Origin: a virus
Strand: one strand, 5' to 3'
Virus record (IMG/VR): IMGVR_UViG_3300035672_000005
Location: 1-22,802 of that record
Length of the DNA stretch: 22,802 nt
The position numbers were made by a program, and so were the translations under genes. Of this stretch, positions 1 through 7,365 are shown piece after piece; position 1 is the stretch's first letter; each line of letters starts with the position of its first letter. The notes beneath the pieces are model-generated. The model worked only from the letters and a program-made list of their open reading frames with translations. It was not told the origin of the DNA and did no database searches.

Positions 1-1
1 A

Positions 2-139
2 GCTGTGCGAAGCTCTTCCCGAAAGAGAAAAGGTAGCCGCTTAACCCCGCCGACGATGCCCACCAAGCGCTACATGAGCGACATCGTGCGCAGGGCCAAC
101 GAGGCGATCAGCGAGGCTGAGAGCGGTGGATCGACGTAG
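2..139 (+). CDS. Possible C-terminal end of an upstream gene (partial)
   Basis: This frame is open from the left edge to a TAG stop at 137-139. An internal ATG at 56 would give a 27-residue peptide that starts MPTKRYMSDIVRRANEAISE. The last 25 residues look like a charged amphipathic helix. No ribosome binding site sits at a usable distance before the ATG, so a gene entering from the left is as likely as a small standalone gene. I recognise no family. The reading frame may be open by chance in GC-rich DNA. Confidence 0.25.
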   Translation, partial: AVRSSSRKRKGSRLTPPTMPTKRYMSDIVRRANEAISEAESGGST

Positions 140-195
140 CAGACGCTCCGCCGACAAGCATGGCGCCCGGCGGGCGGCGGCGTTATCTTCCGGGT

Positions 196-432
196 ATGTT
201 CACGCTCACGTTCCACGCTCGAAATTCGAGCCTGCCCCGCATCGAGTGCCGCACAACGCTCGTGAAGACCGCTGAGGCAGCTCAGGACGAAGCGGTTAGC
301 ATGGCGGCCGACATCGCACCGGACTGTGAGCTGATCGAGATCGAAGGCAGCGGTGTTCGCGAGTTCTGGGTTCGCTGCGACGGCGAATGGCAAAGAGACG
401 ACCGTGCTAACGCGGGAACTACCAGAGCTTGA
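196..432 (+). CDS. Small hypothetical protein (78 aa)
   Basis: The predicted protein starts MFTLTFHARNSSLPRIECRT and is acidic. It has an alternating hydrophobic beta-like N-terminus, then an Ala/Glu-rich helix near residues 25-38, then a beta-like end (ELIEIEGSGVREFWVRCDG). I chose the ATG at 196 because the beta-strand start resembles the nearby 717-932 product. An ATG at 160 would add 12 basic residues that look untranslated. Neither start has a clear Shine-Dalgarno. Function is unknown. Small proteins of this layout are common in accessory regions of Caulobacterales-like genomes (recollection, not a search). Confidence 0.45.
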   Translation: MFTLTFHARNSSLPRIECRTTLVKTAEAAQDEAVSMAADIAPDCELIEIEGSGVREFWVRCDGEWQRDDRANAGTTRA

Positions 433-716
433 CAAGCTAAGCCGAACAACACCATTAGAAGCGTAGCTCGCTATCCCTTGTGGGGCTGAGCAGGCGCAGC
501 CGGGTCACCGACCCGTATCTGCGATAGGTGGCAGACGGAGCCCTAGCGGCCAGACCGTCAGCTAAAGTCGCGAAGCGTTGCAGCGGCAGCTCAAGCGGCG
601 AACACCCGAGGAGGCTGACCCTACACCTCTAACCGATGCGCCCTTTTTTCAGGGGCTTTTCAACACCGCCTCCCCGAGACAAAATGCGCAGCCTACAGGC
701 ATCAGGGGGAAGGCAA
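433..716. other. Gene-free stretch with small hairpins
   Basis: I find no convincing gene here; the frames are short and have no recognisable product. The stretch contains a perfect 6-bp hairpin at 501-515 (CGGGTC, loop ACC, GACCCG), a small TATC/GATA hairpin at about 516-526, and a terminator-like structure near its right end. A small structured RNA is possible, but I recognise no RNA family. Confidence 0.4.
638..660 (+). terminator. Weak intrinsic terminator-like hairpin
   Basis: GCGCCC at 638-643 is followed by a T-rich loop and GGGGC at 652-656, then TTTT at 657-660. The core stem is only four G-C pairs, so it is weak, but the trailing T run is unusual in this GC-rich window. It would separate the structured stretch on its left from the small genes on its right. 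Confidence 0.35.
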
Positions 717-932
717 ATGCGCACGTACAGCCTCTACGTCGAAGACGATCGTTCCTCCGTGCCAACGCTGCTGTTCGTAACCGCGAACGACGACACGGCG
801 TTGAGGCGGATCGCCCGCGAAGAGCTATCAGGCCCCCATCACCATGCTGTCGAAGCCAGAGAAGGCGACCGGGTGGTGTTCCGTCTCCCAGCTCCGGAGG
901 ACAACGACTTGAGCCGCGTTCGGCGCCCATGA
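717..932 (+). CDS. Small hypothetical protein (71 aa)
   Basis: The product begins MRTYSLYVEDDRSSVPTLLF and has an N-terminal beta hairpin, an Ala-rich helix (about residues 25-36) and a second acidic beta region (GDRVVFRLPAPEDND). The ATG at 717 was chosen because a good purine-rich Shine-Dalgarno (AGGGGGA, 705-711) precedes it; an upstream ATG at 636 lies inside the terminator-like hairpin. Its layout resembles the 196-432 product, so the two may be distant relatives. Its end overlaps the start of the next small gene (929), which suggests coupled translation. Function is unknown. Confidence 0.55.
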   Translation: MRTYSLYVEDDRSSVPTLLFVTANDDTALRRIAREELSGPHHHAVEAREGDRVVFRLPAPEDNDLSRVRRP

Positions 933-1201
933 AAGCGTCGCGGCCTTCTGTACTCGAACGAGCCTACGAACTCGCGAGGTCCGGTGAGTTTCGATACGTC
1001 AACTCGCTGACGGAGCAATTGAGGCGATAGGGTTACTTCAACCCCGCAGCTCAGGTCAGCGCACCGACGCTGCGGAAGCAGCTCCGGAGGCTCTGCAGAG
1101 ATTCCCAAAAGGGTACCGCGCCGACCGCACAAGCGGTGGCAACAGAAAGCGAAGCCCTGAGCACCCCATGCCCGCAGCTTTCAACATCCGTGCCGACCTG
1201 A
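929..1201 (+). pseudogene. Small conserved-type gene interrupted by an amber codon
   Basis: An ATG at 929 opens a 33-residue peptide with the pattern RPSVLERAYELARSGEF, then a helix ending LTEQLRR, then TAG at 1028-1030. The same frame continues without a stop to TGA at 1199-1201. It reads GYFNPAAQVSAPTLRKQLRR and then LCRD. Small alphaproteobacterial proteins that I recall have an A-x-ELA-x-SG helix, then a helix ending in R-x-EGY, then a second L-x-x-x-L motif. Here the TAG sits exactly where the Glu of EGY would be, one base from GAG. I infer a nonsense mutation. Less likely options are a true 33-aa peptide or amber readthrough. The 3' end overlaps the next gene's start (1168). Confidence 0.5.
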
Positions 1202-1830
1202 AGGCGCTGACCCGCGATCTCGACTATCTGTCCCAACGCCAGATACCGTTCGCCACGGCGCAGACGCTGACCGCCGTGGCCCGCGAGGTCGCCAAGGTCG
1301 AGACCGAAGGCCTGAGGACCAGCTTCGATACGCCGACGCCCTTCACCATGCGGGCGGTCGGGGTGATCCCGGCCCGTAAGGCCACGCTCACCGCGACTGT
1401 GTTCGTCAAGGATCGCCAGGCCAAATACCTCGCGCCGCAGGCCTTCGGTGGCCGACAGTTCCTCGGCGCTAAGCGCGCCATCCTGATGCCGCGCGACGTG
1501 GCGCTGAACACCTACGGCAACATCCCGCGTGGCCGGTTGGCGGCGCTGAAGGGTCAGCCCGGGGTGTTCGTCGGCCAGGTCCGCACGCGAACCGGTCTGA
1601 TCTCAGGGGTGTGGCAACGTCCTGCCTCGCTCGTGCAGCTGAAGGCCAAGCGCCAGCGCGGCGTGAAGCTCAATCGCACGGGCCACCTTCGGCTGCTGAT
1701 CCAGTTCACCGAGCCGCGCGAGATCACCCCGCGCCTTCCCTGGGACCAGCGGGCGCGAGCCACCGTGGCCGCCGCCCTCGGCCCGGCCTGGCGCATGGCC
1801 ATCGCCGCCGCCCTCGCCTCGGCCCATTGA
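1168..1830 (+). CDS. Minor tail protein Z-like / tail completion protein
   Basis: This is a 220-residue basic protein that starts MPAAFNIRADLKALTRDLDY. It has an N-terminal helical part with an Ala/Thr-rich segment (ATAQTLTAVAREVAKVE, about 29-45), a central beta-rich part rich in Lys/Arg (VFVKDRQAKYLAPQAFGGRQ, about 79-98), and a C-terminal Ala-rich helix. The order of a helix that begins with paired Ala/Thr, a TPFTxRA segment, then Arg/Lys-rich strands resembles the lambda gpZ family of tail completion proteins. The resemblance is by eye only. It is odd that the gene sits just upstream of the terminase genes and not between head and tail modules. No strong Shine-Dalgarno is visible. Another virion morphogenesis protein is a fair alternative. 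Confidence 0.5.
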   Translation: MPAAFNIRADLKALTRDLDYLSQRQIPFATAQTLTAVAREVAKVETEGLRTSFDTPTPFTMRAVGVIPARKATLTATVFVKDRQAKYLAPQAFGGRQFLGAKRAILMPRDVALNTYGNIPRGRLAALKGQPGVFVGQVRTRTGLISGVWQRPASLVQLKAKRQRGVKLNRTGHLRLLIQFTEPREITPRLPWDQRARATVAAALGPAWRMAIAAALASAH

Positions 1831-1841
1831 AAAAATGGGTC
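1821..1841 (+). terminator. Hairpin overlapping the stop of the gpZ-like gene
   Basis: CCCATT at 1823-1828, loop GAAAA, and AATGGG at 1834-1839 form a perfect 6-bp stem, extended by a G-U and a G-C pair. It lies across the TGA stop at 1828-1830. What follows is pyrimidine-rich but not a T run, so intrinsic termination would be weak. It may protect the 3' end of the message. Confidence 0.3.
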
Positions 1842-1915
1842 CTTCCTGACCCTCCCCGCACCGCGGGCATTTCGCGCCGTGGGTTCTGGCCAGTCTGAGC
1901 CTGTTTTCGAAAGGT

Positions 1916-1939
1916 GCGGTTCGATTCAATTCGAACCGC
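1916..1939. repeat. 24-nt inverted repeat; candidate cos or operator element
   Basis: GCGGTTCGA at 1916-1924 and TCGAACCGC at 1931-1939 are exact reverse complements around a 6-nt centre. The element lies in the only sizeable non-coding gap (1831-1967) directly upstream of the small terminase gene. That is where lambdoid phages with this terminase type carry cos. It includes a GATTC (GANTC) sequence, the methylation target of CcrM in many alphaproteobacteria. A repressor operator or an RNA hairpin would look the same. The cos role is inference from position and symmetry. Confidence 0.4.
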
Positions 1940-1967
1940 CAGTTCGGACGAGCGGAGCGCCGAATGC

Positions 1968-2591
1968 ATGCCGACCGCAGCCGTAACCAAAACCGAGTTC
2001 GCGCGGCAGACGGGCGTTTCAGAGACCGCGGTCAGGAAGTGGATTTCGTCGGGCATCATCGGGCCTGACGCACTGGAGGGCCAAGGGCGCAGCGCTCGCA
2101 TCCGCGTAGAGATCGCCAAGCGCCAGGTGGCCGATCGCCGATCGCCGGGACAAGCGATGAGCAACGGGCTCGACACGCGGCTCGGCAGCTCCGACAGCCG
2201 GAACCCGGATGCCGACCTGGCCAACGACGCGCTGAACGATGCGCTGAAAACCGAGCGGCTCGCTGATCTGCGTTACAAGAACCGGCGCCAGGCCGAAGAG
2301 GAGATGGCTCGCCGGGGCCTTTACGTCCGGGCGGATGCCACGGCCGCGGCGATGACGCGGGTGGCGGCGAAGATGCTTACCGTCTTCGACGCCGGTCTCT
2401 CCGACATCGTCGGCCAGCTCGCCGCCAAGCACGGCATCGACCGCCGGGAACTGTTGCACGAGGCGCGATCGCTCTGGCGCGCGATCCGCGGGAAGGCCTC
2501 GGAGGCGGCACGTCGCGAGGCTGAAAACCACGCACCGCTGCTTGAGGACCACGTGCTCGACGCCTCCGAACCCGCCGCCGGCGAGGCGTAG
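1968..2591 (+). CDS. Terminase small subunit (Nu1-like)
   Basis: The 207-residue product would recognise the phage DNA end site and load the large terminase. It starts MPTAAVTKTEFARQTGVSET, and residues 7-30 form a winged-helix/HTH-like DNA-binding unit (EFARQTGVSETAVRKWISSG). A linker, a charged helix (LADLRYKNRRQAEEEMARRG), an Ala-rich helix and an acidic tail follow. Nu1 proteins of lambda-like phages have the same order of HTH then helical assembly region. ATG 1968 was chosen because GGAG-like purines (1953-1957) precede it and the HTH follows at once. A GTG at 1914 would add 18 residues encoded across the palindrome, which is unlikely. The stop is 2 nt before the large subunit start. Confidence 0.85.
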   Translation: MPTAAVTKTEFARQTGVSETAVRKWISSGIIGPDALEGQGRSARIRVEIAKRQVADRRSPGQAMSNGLDTRLGSSDSRNPDADLANDALNDALKTERLADLRYKNRRQAEEEMARRGLYVRADATAAAMTRVAAKMLTVFDAGLSDIVGQLAAKHGIDRRELLHEARSLWRAIRGKASEAARREAENHAPLLEDHVLDASEPAAGEA

Positions 2592-2593
2592 TC

Positions 2594-4516
2594 TTGTCGA
2601 TCCACGTCGCCAATCCGGACCGCCTTGGCGCCCAGGCGCTGGCGGCTGTGCTGGAGCCGCCACCTTCAATCGACTACCTCGGCTGGGCCGAGCGCAACGT
2701 GGTCTTCACCGAGCGCGAGACGAACTTCCCGGGCCCCTACAATCGCGACCTCTTCCCGGAATTCGACGAGCCGCTGCGGGCGCTGGGTCCCGACGATCCC
2801 TGCCGCATCGTGACGCTGCTGGCGTCGGCCCAGATCGGCAAGACCGTCGTCATCCTGATCTTCACGCTGGGCTCCCTCGACATGGACCCGAGCGACGTCC
2901 TGGTGGTTCACCCGACCGAGGAGAACGGGCGCCGCTGGTCAAAGATGAAGTTGGCTCCGATGCTCAGGGCCACCACGGCGCTGGGAAGCATCTTCGTCTC
3001 CAAGTCCCGCGACGGCGGCGACTCGATCATGTTCAAGGAACGCGTCGACGGGCGCGGCGCGATCCAGATCTCCGGGGCCAACTCGCCGGCTTCGCTCTCC
3101 CAGGTGACCATGCGCCGCCAGGCGCAGGACGACCTGGCCAAGTGGGAAATGAACGCGGCCGGCGACCCTGAGACCCAGGCGGACAGCCGCTCCCGGGCCC
3201 ACGAGTTCGCCAAGATACTGAAGGCGTCCACCCCGCTCGTCTGGCCCGGTTGCCGGATCACCAAGAGCTACGAGGACGGCTCGCGCGAACGACCCTTCGT
3301 CCCGTGCCCACACTGCGACCACATGCAGGTGCTGGAGTGGGAGAACCTGCAAGCCTCGATCGATGCCGACGCCGATCGGCCGCATTTCCTCTGCACCTCG
3401 GGCAACGGCTGCGCCCTCGAGGAGCACGACCTCCGCTGGATGAAGCAGCGCCTCGAATGGCGCGCCGACAACCCGAAAGCCAAACCCTACCATCGCAGCT
3501 TCTGGATCTGGTCGGCCTACTCCGCCCTGCAATCCTGGACCCGCATCGCCCGCGAGTGGCTGGCGGCCAAGGGCGATCCGGGCAAGGAAAAGGCCTTCTT
3601 CAACGACACGCTGGGCCTGGCCTATCGCGCCGCCGGGGAGTCGGTCCCGTGGGAAACCCTCGCGGCGCGGGCCGAGGAAAGCGACTACCCGCGCGGGAGC
3701 ATCCCGCCCGGCGGCCTACTGCTCACCGTCGGCATCGACTGTCAGATCGACCGGACCGAACATCAGGTGGTCGCCTGGGGGCAGGACTATCGCCGGTGGG
3801 TAGTGGATTACGGGGTCTTCCCCGGCCACATCAACGAGACTCGGACGCAGGAACTGCTCGACGGCCTGCTGAAACAGACCTGGACGAACTCGGCGGGCAA
3901 CAGCATCGGCATCGACCTCGCCGCCATCGACGGCAACGCCTGGACTGAAGACGTCTGGGATTGGGCCAAGAAACACCCGGCCTCGAAGCTTCTGATGCTG
4001 CGCGGCCGCGGCGAGGACACCGCCCCGCTGTTGGCGCGGGTCAAGCGCGAGCGCAGCCGTCAGGGCAAGGTGCTGCGCTACCAGCGCCGCTTCTACAACT
4101 TCGCCACCTCGGTGCTGAAGATGGGCCTCTACCGGAACCTGGAGAAGACCGACCCGCTTGAGCGCGGCTTTATCGGCTTCCCGCGTGGTCTTGAGGACGA
4201 GTACTACCGCCAGCTCACCGCGGAACGCCGACAACCGGTCAAGCGCAAGGACGGCTTCGTCTCCTACCAGTGGGTGAAAGACCCTGGCCAAGCCAACGAG
4301 GGCCTGGACACCCACCTGCAGGCCGAAGCCGCGGCCATTCGGCTCGGGGTCCGCCACCTGCCAGATGCCACGTGGGCGAAGTACCAACAGGCCCGTTGCA
4401 CCGCACCGGCGGCCGCCGAAACGCCACCTGCCCCCGGCGTCCCCCCAGCCACGAGCGAGGGGACCGAACCGGCGCCGGAGCCTGTTCCGAGACCGCGCAC
4501 GCGCCTCGCCATGTAG
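2594..4516 (+). CDS. Terminase large subunit (GpA family)
   Basis: The 640-residue motor and nuclease cuts concatemeric DNA and pumps it into the prohead. The ATPase part has a Walker A loop ASAQIGKT at residues 77-84 and a DVLVVHPTEENGRRWSK segment from 101 typical of GpA proteins. The DDLAKWE near 179-185 probably supplies the Walker B acidic residues. A zinc-finger pattern follows (Cys238, Cys241, Cys267, Cys273). The nuclease part starts near 380 (GIDCQIDRTEHQVVAWG, with Asp382 and Asp386) and continues with IDGNAWTEDVWDW (Asp446, Asp453). The last about 40 residues are Pro-rich and probably disordered. The start is TTG at 2594. Length matches lambda gpA (641 aa). GpA terminases usually serve cos packaging. 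Confidence 0.96.
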   Translation: MSIHVANPDRLGAQALAAVLEPPPSIDYLGWAERNVVFTERETNFPGPYNRDLFPEFDEPLRALGPDDPCRIVTLLASAQIGKTVVILIFTLGSLDMDPSDVLVVHPTEENGRRWSKMKLAPMLRATTALGSIFVSKSRDGGDSIMFKERVDGRGAIQISGANSPASLSQVTMRRQAQDDLAKWEMNAAGDPETQADSRSRAHEFAKILKASTPLVWPGCRITKSYEDGSRERPFVPCPHCDHMQVLEWENLQASIDADADRPHFLCTSGNGCALEEHDLRWMKQRLEWRADNPKAKPYHRSFWIWSAYSALQSWTRIAREWLAAKGDPGKEKAFFNDTLGLAYRAAGESVPWETLAARAEESDYPRGSIPPGGLLLTVGIDCQIDRTEHQVVAWGQDYRRWVVDYGVFPGHINETRTQELLDGLLKQTWTNSAGNSIGIDLAAIDGNAWTEDVWDWAKKHPASKLLMLRGRGEDTAPLLARVKRERSRQGKVLRYQRRFYNFATSVLKMGLYRNLEKTDPLERGFIGFPRGLEDEYYRQLTAERRQPVKRKDGFVSYQWVKDPGQANEGLDTHLQAEAAAIRLGVRHLPDATWAKYQQARCTAPAAAETPPAPGVPPATSEGTEPAPEPVPRPRTRLAM

Positions 4517-4530
4517 CCCGGAGGGCCGCC

Positions 4531-4794
4531 ATGTACGTCGTCCCGGCTGAATTCGCGGGCGTGTCGCGGCAGACTCTGCAGGCCTGGCTCACCGGCGCCC
4601 AGCAGGCGCTGCAGGACCTGACGACCGGCGGAAAGATCGAGGTCGCGGGTTACGCTCAGGGCGACGGCCAGAAGTCTGTCACCTACACCCGCGCCGACAT
4701 CGGTGCCCTGCAACAGCGGATCGCCGGCCTGGCCCAGGCGCTCAGCGGCGGGCGCATGTATCGCCGTCGCCCGATGCGACCCCTGTACCTGTGA
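4531..4794 (+). CDS. gpW-like head-tail joining protein
   Basis: The 87-residue product fits the gpW family, a small alpha/beta protein that joins the filled head near the portal before tail attachment. The sequence shows an N-terminal helix, GKIEVAGYAQGDGQKSVTYT as the beta hairpin, then RADIGALQQRIAGLAQAL as the second helix, the gpW signature order. A Shine-Dalgarno (CGGAGG, 4519-4524) lies 6 nt before ATG 4531. It sits between large terminase and portal, exactly as in lambda. The stop overlaps the portal start (GTGA at 4791-4794). Confidence 0.92.
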   Translation: MYVVPAEFAGVSRQTLQAWLTGAQQALQDLTTGGKIEVAGYAQGDGQKSVTYTRADIGALQQRIAGLAQALSGGRMYRRRPMRPLYL

Positions 4795-6452
4795 GCGAGG
4801 TCCGCATCCTCGACGCGCGCGGCCAGCCGATGCAGCCGGCGCCGAAGCGCGCCCAGATGCTGGCCGGCGCCAACGTCGGCTACGGCACGCCCTATGACGC
4901 CGCCAACGTCACCGACGAACGCTCGGCGGCCTGGCGGCCCTACCTCTGGTCCGCCGACGCCCAGCTCAACATCTACCGCGACCGCATCGTTGCCCGCGCC
5001 CGCGACCTGGCGCGCAATGATGGCTGGGCCTCCGGCGCCGTCACCCGATTGCTCGACAACGCCATCGGCGCGGCTTTTCGGCCGATCTCCAAGCCCGATC
5101 ACCGGGCGCTCGCGGCCTACACCGGCATCGACGCCTTCGACGACGAATGGGCCGAGGAGTTCGGCCGCGCGGTCGACGCGCACTGGCGCGCCTGGGCCGA
5201 TGATGAGATCGGCAAGTACTGCGACGTCGAGCGGAAGTCCTGGATGGGGCTGATGTTCGGCGTGGCCTTCCGCCACCTGCTGATCGACAACGATGCGCTG
5301 GCGGTGCTGCAGGAGCGCCCTGAACGCGTTGGCCTCGGCGGCGCCAGGTATGACGTCTGCGTCCAGCTGGTCGACCCCGACCGGCTCTCCAACCCGCAGA
5401 ACGCCTTCGACATGCGCCACATGCGCGGCGGCGTCGAGATCGACGCCGACGGGGCCGCCATCGCCTACCACGTCCGCAAGGCCCATCAGGGCGACTGGTG
5501 GGCGGCGGCCGACGCGGTGACCTGGCAGCGCATCCCGCGCGAAACCGCCGACGGCCAGCCGCTCGTCGTCCACTACTGGGAGCAAGGACAGGCGGGCGAG
5601 CACCGCGGCGGCGCCGGCATCTTCACCCCGGTGCTGAACCGCATGCGGATGCTGCTCAAGTACGACGACGCCGAGCTCGATGCGGCGATCATCAACGCCT
5701 ACATGGCCGCCGTGGCCGAAAGCCCCTTCGACCACGAGCTGCTCGGCGAGGCCCTCGGCGAGGGCGATGTCAGGGGCCTGCTGGCCTACCAGGACAGCCG
5801 CCGCGAGTTCCACGACGAAGCGCGCCTGATGGTCAACGGCGCCAAGGTGATCAAGCTCTATCCCGGCGAGAAGCTGTCGATGGTGCATTCGGAGCGTCCC
5901 AACCCCAACTTCGCCGCCTTCCAGGGTGCGTTCCTGCGCAACGTCGCCCAGGCCACTGGCGGCAGCTCCACCCAGATCAGCGGCAACTGGGCGGAGATGA
6001 ACTACTCGTCCGCCCGCGCCGAGCTCGGCGAGGTCTGGAAGACCACCATCCGCCGCCGCCACAACTTCGCCGGCGGCTTCGCCCAACCGATCCGCTGCGC
6101 CTTCATGGCCGAGTCCTTCCTGGTCGACGACCTGCCGCTGCCGGCCGGCGCCCCGGACTTCCTCGAGTGCCGCGCCGCCTACGCTCGCGCTCGATGGATG
6201 GGACCCGGCCGAGGCGTCATCGATAGCGTCCAGGAACGCAAGGGCTCGGTCCTCGGCATGGACGCCGGGCTCACCCACCTCGAGGCGGAAGCCGCCGAGA
6301 GCTCCGGGGAGAACTGGGAAGACATCCTGGATCAGCGCAAGCGTGAGGTCGCCGGGTTCCTGCGCCGCGGCCTGCAGCCGCCCAGCTGGTCGGCCATGAA
6401 CCCGCAGGCCGAACAGGCCCACCAGACCATCGCCAATCCGGAGCCGGCATGA
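4791..6452 (+). CDS. Portal protein (lambda gpB family)
   Basis: The 553-residue protein should form the dodecameric ring at the capsid vertex through which DNA is packaged. The N-terminal part carries the lambda-type signature (IYRDRIVARARDLARNDGWA, about residues 61-80, then a segment near LLDNAIGAAF). The central part has the segments LMFGVAFRHLLIDNDALAVL and VQLVDPDRLSNP. The late segment QATGGSSTQISGNWAEMNYS is the usual conserved core of this family. Length is close to lambda gpB (533 aa). The start is GTG at 4791, overlapping the gpW stop. The stop overlaps the protease start (ATGA). Confidence 0.95.
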   Translation: MSEVRILDARGQPMQPAPKRAQMLAGANVGYGTPYDAANVTDERSAAWRPYLWSADAQLNIYRDRIVARARDLARNDGWASGAVTRLLDNAIGAAFRPISKPDHRALAAYTGIDAFDDEWAEEFGRAVDAHWRAWADDEIGKYCDVERKSWMGLMFGVAFRHLLIDNDALAVLQERPERVGLGGARYDVCVQLVDPDRLSNPQNAFDMRHMRGGVEIDADGAAIAYHVRKAHQGDWWAAADAVTWQRIPRETADGQPLVVHYWEQGQAGEHRGGAGIFTPVLNRMRMLLKYDDAELDAAIINAYMAAVAESPFDHELLGEALGEGDVRGLLAYQDSRREFHDEARLMVNGAKVIKLYPGEKLSMVHSERPNPNFAAFQGAFLRNVAQATGGSSTQISGNWAEMNYSSARAELGEVWKTTIRRRHNFAGGFAQPIRCAFMAESFLVDDLPLPAGAPDFLECRAAYARARWMGPGRGVIDSVQERKGSVLGMDAGLTHLEAEAAESSGENWEDILDQRKREVAGFLRRGLQPPSWSAMNPQAEQAHQTIANPEPA

Positions 6453-7339
6453 GCCACCTGGCGCACATCGCCCAGCGGCTGTTCAACGTGCCGCTGGCCA
6501 TCCACCCCCGCAAGGCCGAGGTGATCGTCGCGGCCCTGGCCGAGCGCATCGGCGTCGCCTCCATGCTCCGCCTCGAGGCGGACGGCGCCGTGCTGATCCC
6601 GATGGCCTGGGAGGACGACGACGACTTCGCCGCCCCCTCGCGGACCCGCCCGCAGCAGGACGACGGCTACGATCTGCTGGGCGACGTCGCCCTGATCCCG
6701 GTCACCGGCACCCTGGTGCAGAAGAACGGCACCGTGCGCCCATATTCGGGGATGACCGGCTACGACGGCATCCGCCAGGCCCTGGCCCTGGCGCTGGACG
6801 ATCCGGCGGTCGCCAAGGTGGCGCTGAACATCGATTCGCCCGGCGGCGAGGTGGCTGGCTGCTTCGACCTGGTGGACGCGATCTTCCGGGCCCGGGGCGA
6901 CAAGCCGATCTGGGCAGTGCTCGACGAAATGGCCTGCAGCGCCGCCTACGCCATCGCCTCGGCCGCCGATCACATCACCGTCCCGCGCACCGGCGTCACC
7001 GGCTCGATCGGCGTCATCGCCATGCACGTGGACCTCAGCCAGGCGCTCAGCCAGGCCGGGTTCAAGGTCACCTTCATCACCTCGGACGGCGCCGACCGGA
7101 AGACCGACGGCCATTCCGAGATCCCGCTCAGCGACGAAGCCTATGCCTCGGCCAAGGCCCAGATCGATGAGATGGGCCAGCTCTTCTACGACACCGTGGC
7201 CCGCAATCGCGGCCTCGGCGCCGACGTGGTCAAGAACCTCAAGGCCGCCACCTTCCTCGGCGCCAAGGGCGTCGACGCCGGCCTGGCCGATGTTGTGATG
7301 GCCCCCGACGCCGCCTTCCGCGCCCTCCTGGGCGCATGA
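6449..7339 (+). CDS. S49 family capsid maturation protease (gpC/SppA-like)
   Basis: The 296-residue protein is a ClpP-fold serine peptidase of the S49 family that would process the prohead, as gpC does in lambda. The core starts near residue 78 (GDVALIPVTGTLV). NIDSPGGEVAG (127-137) forms the oxyanion loop. MACSAAYAIASAADHITVP contains the likely catalytic Ser164. GSIGVI (185-190) is the conserved block after it, and Lys218 in ADRKTDG is the likely general base of the Ser-Lys dyad. The first 70 residues are an acidic extension. It is shorter than lambda gpC (439 aa) because it lacks the scaffold-containing C-terminal part; the separate next gene probably supplies scaffolding. Confidence 0.94.
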   Translation: MSHLAHIAQRLFNVPLAIHPRKAEVIVAALAERIGVASMLRLEADGAVLIPMAWEDDDDFAAPSRTRPQQDDGYDLLGDVALIPVTGTLVQKNGTVRPYSGMTGYDGIRQALALALDDPAVAKVALNIDSPGGEVAGCFDLVDAIFRARGDKPIWAVLDEMACSAAYAIASAADHITVPRTGVTGSIGVIAMHVDLSQALSQAGFKVTFITSDGADRKTDGHSEIPLSDEAYASAKAQIDEMGQLFYDTVARNRGLGADVVKNLKAATFLGAKGVDAGLADVVMAPDAAFRALLGA

Positions 7340-7365
7340 TCCCCTCCGCCTCGAAAGGAACTTCC

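Noticed and set aside
578-1030. A 150-codon plus-strand frame from TTG 578 across the small genes
   Set aside because: Its translation is Arg/Pro-rich, overlaps the better supported gene at 717 in another frame, and has no Shine-Dalgarno. The start (LQRQLKRR) is mildly like the small-gene family but a stop lies just upstream.
889-1090. A 12-nt direct repeat CAGCTCCGGAGG at 889-900 and 1079-1090
   Set aside because: It is short, includes a self-complementary CTCCGGAG core, and has no duplicate flanks; chance or codon bias explains it.
1913-1940. GGTTCGATTC resembles a tRNA T-loop, suggesting a tRNA or an att remnant
   Set aside because: The flanks do not form a T stem, no acceptor, D or anticodon arms are found, and the symmetry is explained by the 24-nt inverted repeat.
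4683-6422. A long open frame (579 codons) on the minus strand opposite the portal gene
   Set aside because: It is a shadow that arises from GC-rich third positions; the translation is low-complexity Val/Gly/Ala/His-rich with no known motif, while the plus strand encodes a clear portal protein.
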